Source of the DNA: Sphingopyxis sp. JAI128 | GTDB taxonomy: Bacteria > Pseudomonadota > Alphaproteobacteria > Sphingomonadales > Sphingomonadaceae | Assembly (NCBI RefSeq): GCF_014207235.1 | Contig: NZ_JACHDA010000008.1 | Span: forward strand, 1-64,000 | Length of the DNA stretch: 64,000 bases | Direction of reading: 5' to 3' | In this document: one piece after another, positions 17,851 to 29,558 of the stretch | Layout of the letters: every line of letters begins with the position of its first letter | Position numbering within the stretch: position 1 is the stretch's first letter | Made by a program: the position numbers and the translations under genes | Notes under the pieces: model-generated | The model's database searches: none | Told to the model about the DNA's origin: nothing | The model's input: only the letters and a program-made list of their open reading frames with translations

Positions 17851-18164
17851 GCGCCGGCTAACGACCGATGGTGTCATTAATCCTCCCCATCGCGTCGCCA
17901 CAGGGAGGACTTTCTCTTCGCCACAAAGCCGACGCCGAAAAAAAAGCGCTTTCCTACAATATCCGGCTATGCCAGCCTTCACCCCGGCTCTTTCACCCGG
18001 TAGATAAAAGCGGTTGCTGGCTCGTTTGCTCAGGCGGTCTGGCTGGGCGCATCCCGTACCCCTGCGGCGTCAAATCGGGCGGCGCACAAGGCTGACTTTT
18101 ACTGACCTTTGGACGGCGTTACAGGCGGTGGCAGGTTCCCACGCCAAAAACCGGCGGCGCATTA
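17851..18164. other. Intergenic region between two convergent L,D-transpeptidase genes
   Basis: No gene is supported in these 314 bases. It holds one copy of the 27-bp palindrome near its left end (17882-17908). I see no clear intrinsic terminator for either flanking gene. Short open frames here have no ribosome site or family resemblance. Confidence 0.7.
17882..17908. repeat. 27-bp palindromic repeat, diverged copy
   Basis: Reads CCTCCCCATCGCGTCGCCAC then AGGGAGG. The outer CCTCCC/GGGAGG and GCCACAGG arm are intact, but the left arm is diverged (CATCGC instead of CATGGC), so this copy folds less well than the others. Confidence 0.6.
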
Positions 18165-18911
18165 TCAGTCCGCCGTCTTGGGCAACGTCCCGCTGAAACT
18201 GCTCGCGCGGCGCAGATTCTCCGTGCCGGGCAGCGGATCGGCCGGCGGCAGATCGAACGGCTTGGGCATCGGCGGCGGCGCGCTGAGCCGGTCGGCGAAG
18301 AGCAACCGGCCGGGCCCCAGCTTGTAGAGGATCATCGGCAACAGTTCCTCGCCGAACACGAAACAGCCTTCGCTCCGCCCCAACTTGCCTTGCGTCGCGA
18401 TCAGCGACGGATCGGCATACCAGGCGCCATGCACGACGATCGCGCGCACGTCGGCCGAATAATTGTCGGGCTCCAGCCCGGCAAGCCGCATCGACGATCC
18501 GTTGGCGCCCCAGTAATAATCGCTGGTGCGATAGGCACCGCGCGACGTCGCGAGGCTGCCGACGCGGTTCGAAAAGCTCTTGAGCCAGCCGTCGTGCTGC
18601 GGGTCTGACCCGCGCCCGTGCGTCACCGGGAACATGTCGACCTTGCCCGCCACCATATCGACCAGCGCGAAGCGCGGGCGCGACGACGGCAGGCCGAAAT
18701 CGACGACGCCGACGCGGTCGCTCTGCGGGATATTGCGCCCCTGCATCGCCAGCTGCTTCTTCGCGACGGCGACATAATCGACGGGCGGCGGCAAGGGCGC
18801 CGCCGGCTGTTGAATCCAATTAGGCAGCTGCGCGCGCGCCGGTGCGGCGGCCAGTGCCCCCGCTCCTGCAAGTCCCGTCAACAACGCCCTGCGATCGATC
18901 AATTCATGCAC
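18165..18911 (-). CDS. Exported murein L,D-transpeptidase of the YkuD_2 family
   Basis: A 248-residue protein. Its N-terminus, DRRALLTGLAGAGALAAAPARA, could be a Sec or weak Tat signal. The catalytic part contains VVDFGLPSSRPRFALVDM, VTHGRGSDPQHDGW and LGRSEGCFVFGEELLP, where RSxGC is the YkuD_2 cysteine motif. The family is placed with L,D-transpeptidases but is not well characterised. It is convergent with the YcbB-like gene and divergent from arsC. The C-terminus is Pro-rich (APPPMPKPFDLPPADP). Confidence 0.88.
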   Translation of the reverse strand: MHELIDRRALLTGLAGAGALAAAPARAQLPNWIQQPAAPLPPPVDYVAVAKKQLAMQGRNIPQSDRVGVVDFGLPSSRPRFALVDMVAGKVDMFPVTHGRGSDPQHDGWLKSFSNRVGSLATSRGAYRTSDYYWGANGSSMRLAGLEPDNYSADVRAIVVHGAWYADPSLIATQGKLGRSEGCFVFGEELLPMILYKLGPGRLLFADRLSAPPPMPKPFDLPPADPLPGTENLRRASSFSGTLPKTAD

Positions 18912-19082
18912 TTGAACAGCAACCCCGCAATGGCCGCCCTTTGGCGGTCCCTCGACATTGCATAAGTCGTGTTCGGGCCGCGAAAGGCAAGCAGGTGGTT
19001 CCCCTTCATGCGGGAGGATGTGCCATATATGCCATGAATAGCGCGTTTACGCCGCGATAAGGCTGCGTTAGGACGTCATCCC

Positions 19083-19427
19083 ATGAACGCGACCATCTGG
19101 CACAACCCCGCTTGCGGCACCTCGCGCAAGACGCTGGCGATCCTTCAGGAGACGCCCGGCGTCGCGCTGACCGTCGTCGAATATCTCAAAAATCCGTACA
19201 GCGCCGACAAGCTGCGCCAGCTGTTCGCCGACGCCGGCCTCACCGCGCGCGACGCGCTGCGCCTGCGCGGCACCGACGCCGAGGAACGCAGGCTCAACGA
19301 CGCCGACGAGGACGAGATCATCGCCGCGATGGCCGCAAATCCCGCCTATGTCGAACGCCCATTCGTCGAAACCGACAAGGGCGTGCGATTGTGCCGCCCG
19401 CAGGACCGGGTGCACGAAATCCTCTGA
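19083..19427 (+). CDS. arsC: Glutaredoxin-dependent arsenate reductase
   Basis: Reduces arsenate to arsenite using glutathione/glutaredoxin. The 114-residue product has the true ArsC active site WHNPACGTSRKTLAIL (catalytic Cys) and two later arginines in YVERPFVETDKGVRLCRP that bind arsenate in the R773-type enzyme. No arsR, arsB or acr3 lies nearby, so it may be a housekeeping thiol reductase copy. It is 15 bp from the convergent hypothetical membrane gene. Confidence 0.9.
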   Translation: MNATIWHNPACGTSRKTLAILQETPGVALTVVEYLKNPYSADKLRQLFADAGLTARDALRLRGTDAEERRLNDADEDEIIAAMAANPAYVERPFVETDKGVRLCRPQDRVHEIL

Positions 19428-19441
19428 CGGTTTCGCGACCG

Positions 19442-20329
19442 TTACAGCGGCAATGGTTCTGCCTCTTCCTCCTCGTCGGCATGATCGGGCAGACCGGCAT
19501 CCTTGCGCGTTTTGCGGAACACGCGTTCCAGTTCGTGCGGCAGGGCAAAATAGGCCCACAGCCCGGCAATTGCTGCGGAAAAGAGAGCTCTGACCAAAGC
19601 CATCTGGGTCAACCCGCCCAGCATGACATCGTGCGCGATCGCGACCGGCAGGTGAAACGCGAATGCCGCGATCACCATGCCATAGGCGTACAGGCCACGG
19701 CGTTGATCGATATACCTCAGCTGTTCGAGACGCTGGATGAGAGCCAATCCGCCTATTGGTCGCCGCGCCCGCATGGCACACCGTACACCTGCGTGGCAGG
19801 AAAGGATCGTCAGCAACGCCAGATTGAAGGTTGCAGTGCCTGAGATGTCGACGCCTGACCGGGTCAGAAAATAGGCCAGCAATCCGCCTGCCAACTGCAC
19901 GGGAGCGTAACCCGACAGGAAGCGAAGGGCGATCCCGCGCACCGATTTGCCTTCTCCGGCAACGATGTCCGCCTTGGCAAAGCCCTGCGCCAGATACACA
20001 CGAATGGCCTGATGGCCGTGCTCGGTGAGCACCCACTCCTCCATTCCTAACGCGCTCAAGCCTTCATCGATCGTGCCGGGCTCGGCCATGCCGAACGAGT
20101 GCAGGACATGGTAGAATTCGCTATGAGCCGATTTGGACGCCGTCATCTGTTGACGGCCGGGCTCGGCCAACATCTGCGCAAGACACGACTGGTCTCCCCG
20201 CGAAAGCCGCTGGAAGCTATACCATATGATTTTGCCGTCGTAGTCCAAGCTGGTCGCCCCCGAATTAGGCAGCCTATGACGGAAACCTTGTGTTGCTGTT
20301 AAGAAGTCGGCTTGGGATCGCCGCAACAA
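19442..20329 (-). CDS. Hypothetical membrane protein, atypical composition
   Basis: I do not recognise this protein (up to 295 residues). The first half is soluble, with EEWVLTEHGHQAIRVYLAQG in the middle. The second half has three or four hydrophobic segments (about 137-165, 210-230, 240-262), and the protein ends in an acidic tail (HADEEEEAEPLPL). Codons are visibly less GC-biased than its neighbours, especially over 20100-20330, hinting at acquisition. The full frame starts with TTG 20329; ATG 20173 or 20146 are alternatives, none with a convincing ribosome site. It lies 9 bp after the spermidine-synthase-like gene on the same strand. Confidence 0.6.
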   Translation of the reverse strand: MLRRSQADFLTATQGFRHRLPNSGATSLDYDGKIIWYSFQRLSRGDQSCLAQMLAEPGRQQMTASKSAHSEFYHVLHSFGMAEPGTIDEGLSALGMEEWVLTEHGHQAIRVYLAQGFAKADIVAGEGKSVRGIALRFLSGYAPVQLAGGLLAYFLTRSGVDISGTATFNLALLTILSCHAGVRCAMRARRPIGGLALIQRLEQLRYIDQRRGLYAYGMVIAAFAFHLPVAIAHDVMLGGLTQMALVRALFSAAIAGLWAYFALPHELERVFRKTRKDAGLPDHADEEEEAEPLPL

Positions 20330-20338
20330 AACCTGCCC

Positions 20339-21010
20339 TTACCCCGCCGTCGCAAACCAGATGACATGCCGCGCACCCTTGCCGTTGCTCCGCGCGCGAA
20401 CGCCGACCTCGTCGACCCGGAATCCCGCCGCCGCCAGCCGCCGCGTAAAGCGCGCATCGGGCGCCGCCGACCAGATCGCCAATATGCCGCCTCGCGTCAG
20501 CGCTGCCTTTGCCGCCGCAAGGCCGGCGGCCGAGTATATCCGGTCATTGGCTTCATGCGTCAACGCATCGGGGCCATTGTCGACGTCGAGCAGGATCGCG
20601 TCATATTGGCCGCGACCATCGGCAATCGCCGCCGCGACGTCGCCGACGACGAGTTCGACCCGCGGGTCGTCGAGGGCGCCCGCCGCCAGCTCGGCCATCG
20701 CCCCGCGCGCCCAGTCGATGATGCCGGGAACCAGCTCGGCCACCGTGATCTTCGCGTCGGGCCCTAGCGCGGCGAGCGCGGCGCGCAGGGTAAAGCCCAT
20801 GCCATAACCGCCGATCAGCAGATGTGGCGCCTTGCGCCCTGCCAGACGCGCATAGCTCATCGTGGCCAATGCCTCTTCGGACCCGCTCATCCGGCTGCTC
20901 ATCAATTCGTTACCGCCGATCGCGATGATGAAATCGCCGCCGCGCCGGAACAGGTGAAGCTCGCCGCCACCGGGCACTGCCGCCGTGCCGATCAATTCGC
21001 GCACCTTCAC
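20339..21010 (-). CDS. Spermidine synthase-like SAM-dependent methyltransferase-fold protein
   Basis: A 223-residue Rossmann-fold protein of the SpeE-like group. APHLLIGGYGMGFTLRAAL is the nucleotide-binding motif I region. ITVAELVPGIIDWARG and VVGDVAAAIADGRGQYDAILLDVDNGPD match the spermidine synthase core. The N-terminal oligomerisation domain of true spermidine synthases is short or missing, and the DNGPD replaces the usual DSTDP catalytic loop. Polyamine synthesis is therefore doubtful and a methyltransferase role is possible. It lies 37 bp downstream of the YegD-like chaperone gene. Confidence 0.8.
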   Translation of the reverse strand: MKVRELIGTAAVPGGGELHLFRRGGDFIIAIGGNELMSSRMSGSEEALATMSYARLAGRKAPHLLIGGYGMGFTLRAALAALGPDAKITVAELVPGIIDWARGAMAELAAGALDDPRVELVVGDVAAAIADGRGQYDAILLDVDNGPDALTHEANDRIYSAAGLAAAKAALTRGGILAIWSAAPDARFTRRLAAAGFRVDEVGVRARSNGKGARHVIWFATAG

Positions 21011-21047
21011 TTGCCCTCGCCCGTCATTGCGTCATTCCCCATTGTCA

Positions 21048-22349
21048 TCATGCGGCCCATTCGGCTGGATCGGACTCTTCGCCGATCAAGGCAAGGCCAT
21101 GCGCGATCGAGGTCAGCTCGCCCCCGGTCGCGATCCGGTCGGCGCCGAAGCGGCGATCGAAGAGCGCCCGGATCGCGGGGATCAGCGACGAACCGCCGGT
21201 CAGAAAGATACGGTCGATGGCCGCCGGCGCGACGCCCGCCCGCGCCAGCGCGGTGTCCATCGCGGTTTCGATGCGGCGCAGGTCGTCGGCGATCCAGCGT
21301 TCGAAATCGGCGCGGCGCACCTCGGCCCGGATGTCGACGCCATCGCCCGTAAAAGTGAATTCGGCTTGGTCGGCGCCCGACAGGGCGCGCTTGAGCCGCC
21401 CGACCGCGTCGTAGAGCGGAAAACCCTGTTCATGCTCGATCAGCGCGATCATGCGCCCGATCGGTTCTGGATCGACCGCATCGCGCTGCAGCCGCCGCAA
21501 TTCGCCCAGCGTACGGCGATTGCGCATCAGCGCGAGGCGCGACCAATCGGCAAAATCGGCGAAATAGCCGCCCGGAATTTCGAGCAGTTTGTCGAACGAG
21601 CGATAGGTACCGCCCTTGCCCAGCAGCGGCAGCACCAGCCTGTCGACGATGCGATAATCGAACCGGTCGCCCGCGATGCCGATCCCCGACGATGCGAGCG
21701 GGACGCAGCGGCGCGCACTTCCCGGCGCAGCGACGCGGACGATCGAAAAGTCGGTGGTGCCGCCGCCGAAGTCGGCGACAAGGATCGTCGCAGGCTCGGT
21801 CAGGCGCGAGGCATAGCTGTGCGCCGCTCCCAGCGGTTCGTGCACATAATATATTTCGGTACCGAAGGCTTCGAGCATCAGGTCGTAACGCTGCCGCGCC
21901 AGCGCCGCGTCGGGCCGCGCGCCGGCATACTCGACCGGACGACCGACGATCACCCGCCGCGGCCGCGTATCGAGCCGCCCGCCAGCATGCGCGACCAGCC
22001 GCTGCAGGAACAGCCGCCCCATATCCTCGAAGCGGTACGGCTTGTTGAAGATCATCGCGCGTTCGAACGACGGGCTCGCCGCGACGCTCTTGAACGACTG
22101 GACGAAACGGCTGTCGAGCGGCGACTGAAGATATTCTTCGATCGCCCACGGCCCCGCTTCATGCGCGACTCCCTGCCAGGCGCGTTCTTCTTCCCAGAAG
22201 CAGAGCGCCGAGCGGAATACGCCGCCGGTCGCCGCATCACCCGCAAATTCGACGAGTTGCGTATCGCCGCTGCCGTTGGCCAGCGCAACGACGGTGTTGG
22301 TGGTGCCGAAATCGAGCCCGAGCGCGCTCGCGGCCTGGTTGCTGTTCAT
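21048..22349 (-). CDS. yegD: Hsp70-family chaperone of the YegD type
   Basis: A 433-residue Hsp70/actin-fold ATPase resembling E. coli YegD. It has GLDFGTTNTVVALANG (phosphate 1), ATILVADFGGGTTDFSIVRV (phosphate 2), and IDRIFLTGGSSLIPAIRALF (adenosine motif). It ends soon after the nucleotide-binding domain and so lacks the DnaK substrate-binding and lid domains. YegD has no well-defined role. ATG 22349 is chosen because it begins MNSNQAASALGLDFG. The gene precedes the SpeE-like gene and follows recF on the same strand. Confidence 0.9.
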   Translation of the reverse strand: MNSNQAASALGLDFGTTNTVVALANGSGDTQLVEFAGDAATGGVFRSALCFWEEERAWQGVAHEAGPWAIEEYLQSPLDSRFVQSFKSVAASPSFERAMIFNKPYRFEDMGRLFLQRLVAHAGGRLDTRPRRVIVGRPVEYAGARPDAALARQRYDLMLEAFGTEIYYVHEPLGAAHSYASRLTEPATILVADFGGGTTDFSIVRVAAPGSARRCVPLASSGIGIAGDRFDYRIVDRLVLPLLGKGGTYRSFDKLLEIPGGYFADFADWSRLALMRNRRTLGELRRLQRDAVDPEPIGRMIALIEHEQGFPLYDAVGRLKRALSGADQAEFTFTGDGVDIRAEVRRADFERWIADDLRRIETAMDTALARAGVAPAAIDRIFLTGGSSLIPAIRALFDRRFGADRIATGGELTSIAHGLALIGEESDPAEWAA

Positions 22350-22437
22350 GACGATACCTGTGGGGATGAGCCGAGGCCGGCGCGGGCGGCGCCTATTGCA
22401 CAGACTCAAATGATGGGCAAGGCGCCCGCCCGGCCCG

Positions 22438-23547
22438 CTATCCTGCCCCGATCCGCCCGTCCGCGATATGAAAGCGCGTCACCGGTCCCGGCATGTCGTC
22501 GAACAACGCCCCCTCGGTGCCCGTCAGCCACGCCTGCCCCCCCTGCCCCGCAAGCCGTTCGTAGAGTGCGCCGCGGCGCAGCGGGTCGAGATGCGCCGCA
22601 ACCTCGTCGAGCAGCAGCACCGGCCGCTGTCCGCGCAGCCGCGCGACGCAATCGCTGTGCGCCAGAACGAGCGACAGCAGCATCGCCTTCTGTTCGCCGG
22701 TCGAGCAGCGCGCTGCAGCGCGGCCGGTTGCGGCATGAACCGCCGACAGGTCGTCGCGATGCGGCCCTGCGGTCGCGCGCCCGGCGGCGGCGTCGATGCG
22801 GCGACGGCCCGCGAACAGCGCCTTCAGCGCCTCGACCTCGTGCGGCGCGCTGCGCGCATCGCCCTCGCTGTCGACAAGTGTCAGCAGCGGGCGGGCGAAG
22901 GGCGCATCGGGCAGCGCGGCGAGTTCGGCCGATAGGGCGGCGAGCATATGCTGGCGCGCCGTGTCCATCGCGGCGCCATGTTCGGCGAGCTGCGCTTCGA
23001 GACTCGCGAGCCACCCCGCATCGGCGGCCGGCAGGTCGACGAGCAATTTGCCGCGCGCGCGCAGCGCCGCTTCATAGCGGTTGCTGTGCTGCGCGTGGCG
23101 CGGGTCGAGCGCGAGCACGAGCCGGTCGAGGAAGCGGCGGCGGTTGCCCGCGGTTTCGACGAACAGCCGGTCCATCGCCGGAGTCAGCCACAATATCGCA
23201 AGCCATTCGCCGAGCGCAGTCGCCGCCGCCGCAGCGCCGTTGATCCGCACGATGCGGCGCCCCGAATGCGCGGGCTCGGTCCCGGTACCGAGCGCGACCG
23301 GCGGCAGGTCCACCCCAGCCTGGAGTTCAGCGAACACGGCGAAGCCCCCGCTTGCCCCGTCGCGCACCATGTCGAGGAGCGCCGCGCGCCGCAGTCCGCG
23401 ACCCGGCGCGAGCAGCGAGATCGCTTCCAATATGTTGGTCTTGCCCGCGCCATTGTTGCCGTGCAGCGCGACCAGCCCCGCTGCGGCCGCCATGTCCGCG
23501 CCGGCGTGATTGCGAAAATCGGTTAACGAAAGGCGGGTCAGCGTCAT
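22438..23547 (-). CDS. recF: DNA replication and repair protein RecF
   Basis: An SMC-like ATPase that, with RecO and RecR, loads RecA at single-strand gaps. The 369-residue protein starts [12 protein letters not shown] and has Walker [19 protein letters not shown], the [16 protein letters not shown] RecF signature, the ABC signature-like [17 protein letters not shown] and Walker [18 protein letters not shown]. It is not next to dnaA/dnaN here, in line with many alphaproteobacteria where recF has moved. Confidence 0.95.
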   Translation of the reverse strand: MTLTRLSLTDFRNHAGADMAAAAGLVALHGNNGAGKTNILEAISLLAPGRGLRRAALLDMVRDGASGGFAVFAELQAGVDLPPVALGTGTEPAHSGRRIVRINGAAAAATALGEWLAILWLTPAMDRLFVETAGNRRRFLDRLVLALDPRHAQHSNRYEAALRARGKLLVDLPAADAGWLASLEAQLAEHGAAMDTARQHMLAALSAELAALPDAPFARPLLTLVDSEGDARSAPHEVEALKALFAGRRRIDAAAGRATAGPHRDDLSAVHAATGRAAARCSTGEQKAMLLSLVLAHSDCVARLRGQRPVLLLDEVAAHLDPLRRGALYERLAGQGGQAWLTGTEGALFDDMPGPVTRFHIADGRIGAG

Positions 23548-23624
23548 CCTTTTCTGCGCCTACCGCAGCGCCCGCAACGACACCAGCCCGACGCGCGCAT
23601 CTTTCGAAAGAATATTTTTCGTCA

Positions 23625-23643
23625 AATGGCAATTTTCACCATT
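23625..23643. promoter_or_regulatory. Possible upstream activator site for the sigma-54 promoter
   Basis: A short inverted repeat AATGG-9-CCATT lies about 75 bp upstream of the -24/-12 element, the distance range used by enhancer-binding proteins. The arms are only 5 bp, so chance is quite possible. Confidence 0.25.
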
Positions 23644-23715
23644 CATGCGCAAATTTCCCGTTTGAATATCGGGTCGCGATTCAGAAAATGGCGCTTAACC
23701 GCCAATTAATGAAAT

Positions 23716-23731
23716 TGGCACGCCCCATGCA
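23716..23731 (+). promoter_or_regulatory. Sigma-54 (RpoN) -24/-12 promoter for the pspC operon
   Basis: TGGCACGCCCCATGCA matches the sigma-54 consensus TGGCACG-N4-TTGCA at all but one position, with the invariant GG and GC correctly spaced. The predicted transcript start is near 23743, giving a leader of about 44 bases with a strong AAGGAAGGA ribosome site before ATG 23787. Psp operons in enterobacteria are sigma-54 dependent, which supports the call. Confidence 0.75.
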
Positions 23732-23786
23732 TAACTGCTGGCATCCACCGGATGGCCGGATGGAAGGTTCAAGGAAGGATAAAATC

Positions 23787-23915
23787 ATGGCTCATTTCAA
23801 CGTTCACGCCGTCAAGAGCTACGCGCTTGCTGCTTTCGCTTCAGTCTATGCCTCGGTGATGTTGCTCGCAATCGTCGGTCAGAATGGTGCGCAGGTCGGT
23901 TCGCTGGTCGTTTGA
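23787..23915 (+). CDS. Small single-span membrane peptide upstream of pspC
   Basis: A 42-residue peptide, MAHFNVHAVKSYALAAFASV at its start, with one hydrophobic helix (about residues 12-31) and a short polar tail. It has a very good ribosome site (AAGGAAGGA) and is the first gene behind the sigma-54 promoter, so it is likely real. I know of no characterised homologue. Its position suggests a role in the envelope-stress response with the PspC protein encoded 60 bp downstream. Confidence 0.7.
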   Translation: MAHFNVHAVKSYALAAFASVYASVMLLAIVGQNGAQVGSLVV

Positions 23916-23975
23916 TCGGCGAACCCCACCAGCCTTCGATAACGCCGGCCCCGAGCCGGGATGGAAAGGAAAGAA

Positions 23976-24155
23976 ATGAAACAGGGTTTTCGCAAGAATC
24001 GTCGCGACGGGATGATCTTCGGCGTGTGCGCCGGAATGTCAGAACAGTTCGGTATCGACGTCTTGTGGACGCGCGTCGGCTTTGTCGCCCTGACGCTTCT
24101 AGGCTTCGGCCTGCCTCTGCTGCTGTACCTCGCCGTCGCGATCCTCGCGCCCTAG
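23976..24155 (+). CDS. pspC: PspC-domain membrane protein
   Basis: A 59-residue minimal PspC domain: FRKNRRDGMIFGVCAGMSEQ (the family's GVCAGxA-like motif), then FGIDVLWTRVGFVALTLLGF and a second hydrophobic run ending LAVAILAP. PspC proteins sense or transmit membrane stress, in enterobacteria by binding PspA. ATG 23976 is preferred over 23961 because GGAAAGGA sits just before it. No pspA, pspB or pspF is in this window. A terminator follows 62 bp downstream. Confidence 0.88.
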   Translation: MKQGFRKNRRDGMIFGVCAGMSEQFGIDVLWTRVGFVALTLLGFGLPLLLYLAVAILAP

Positions 24156-24216
24156 GACAGCCCGGGCCGGCCGCCTTACAGGCGCAGTCGCACCGGCCCG
24201 CATATTTCCAAGGACC

Positions 24217-24249
24217 AAGGGCCCACCGGCCAGACCGGTGGGCCCTTTT
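24217..24249 (+). terminator. Intrinsic terminator after pspC
   Basis: GGGCCCACCGG pairs with CCGGTGGGCCC and is followed by TTTT. It closes the pspC operon. It also abuts the frame-2 stop codon of the convergent secreted-protein gene (24249-24251), so it probably once served both transcripts. Confidence 0.85.
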
Positions 24250-24331
24250 CATTTGGGGCGCACGGTGAAACGGTAAGGAATATAGAGGAACACCTCGGTC
24301 GCGCTCGCCTGCGCCCAGATCAGTTGCTCAT

Positions 24332-24949
24332 TCAGCCCCGCGACCTCACGCCATAGTCGGGTCCGAAGGCGCCGGCGGTCTTGAGCGCCTCGTCCGCGAC
24401 CAGCTTGACGATCTCGGGCCGATACTGGTCGGGGTTGATGATCGTGAGCGTAATGGCGCCGCGCCGTTCGATCAGCGCGCGCCCTTCGGCCGGCACGACC
24501 TTGATGAAATTGTCGATCCGCGACTGCGCGCTGCCGACCGATCCGCCCAGCTTCGCCTTTACATAGACCGCAATCTCGCTGGTATCCGGACGTCCCCCGC
24601 TCCGGAAGGCGAGGTCGCTATAGTTGGCAAGCGTTACTTTGGTCAGCTCGAATTCGCCGGTGACCAGTTCAACCCCAGCGGCGTCGGTACGCCTGATCGC
24701 GCTCTCGATCATCGCATGGATCTCGCGCTTGCGGACGTCGGCGTCGCGCGAATCCGAAGTGAATTTAACCGGCTGGATGGCGCTGTCGGCCGCCCGCCGC
24801 AAGCCGACGACGGTCTGTTCGTCGGAGAGATAATCGGCCGAGGCGCGTTGCCCCGTCACAACCACTTCCCCCATGATATTGCTATTGTCCTGCGCTGCAG
24901 CAGGAGCGCCCGCCGCCAGCATCGCCGCCGCGATCATACCGATACGCAT
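24332..24949 (-). CDS. Secreted hypothetical protein with an apparent C-terminal frameshift
   Basis: A 205-residue product as read, with signal peptide MRIGMIAAAMLAAGAPAAAQ and a mature start GEVVVTGQRASADY, which looks like the VVTG segment seen near TonB boxes. It continues with SDSRDADVRKREIHAMIESA and a core ending AFGPDYGVRSRG. Just past this stop, the other frame continues as GLNEQLIWAQASATEVFLYI then PYRFTVRPK and stops at 24249, exactly at the terminator. That tail looks like a genuine C-terminus of this family, so a 1- or 2-base indel near 24345-24355 probably shortened the protein by about 30 residues. Function unknown. ATG 24949 is chosen. Confidence 0.75.
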   Translation of the reverse strand: MRIGMIAAAMLAAGAPAAAQDNSNIMGEVVVTGQRASADYLSDEQTVVGLRRAADSAIQPVKFTSDSRDADVRKREIHAMIESAIRRTDAAGVELVTGEFELTKVTLANYSDLAFRSGGRPDTSEIAVYVKAKLGGSVGSAQSRIDNFIKVVPAEGRALIERRGAITLTIINPDQYRPEIVKLVADEALKTAGAFGPDYGVRSRG

Positions 24950-24995
24950 CGCTATCTCCTCACCATTGAACAAGCCATGCTATCAGCTTGGGCCA

Positions 24996-25031
24996 AAGAA
25001 GAAGCCCCGCCGGATCGCTCCGGCGGGGCTC
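24996..25031 (-). terminator. Intrinsic terminator after rpoC
   Basis: On the minus strand AGCCCCGCCGGAGCGATCCG continues to GCGGGGCT, followed by TCTTCTTT. It is about 36 bp past the rpoC stop and ends the rpoBC transcript. Confidence 0.85.
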
Positions 25032-25066
25032 CTTGCTTTTCGGTGTCGCTACCCGAGGGGAGAGGC

Positions 25067-29347
<4,281 letters not shown>

Positions 29348-29375
29348 CTCTATTTCCCTCGTTAAGGGCGAAAAT

Positions 29376-29558
29376 TCAATCGTCTTGGTGGCGGCGCATC
29401 ACGAGGCCGGTGCCGATCAGGATCACGGCTGCCACGACCTGCGCCACGACCGCGAACATTCGGAGGGTGGTTTCGGGACCGTCGATCAGCACATAGGCAC
29501 CTTGCAACAACAGGATCATGCCCACAAAGATCGGTATCCGACCACCCCGCCCAATCAT
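29376..29558 (-). CDS. Small two-helix membrane protein encoded between rpoB and rpoC
   Basis: A 60-residue protein with two hydrophobic helices (about residues 8-25 and 33-52), a basic start [13 protein letters not shown] and a charged tail VMRRHQDD. Its ATG overlaps the rpoB stop as ATGA and its stop lies 28 bp before the rpoC start, so it is embedded in the RNA polymerase operon and would be translated with it. I do not recognise a family. rpoB and rpoC are normally adjacent, so this insertion is notable. Coding status rests on overlap and hydrophobic pattern, not on homology. Confidence 0.65.
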   Translation of the reverse strand: MIGRGGRIPIFVGMILLLQGAYVLIDGPETTLRMFAVVAQVVAAVILIGTGLVMRRHQDD

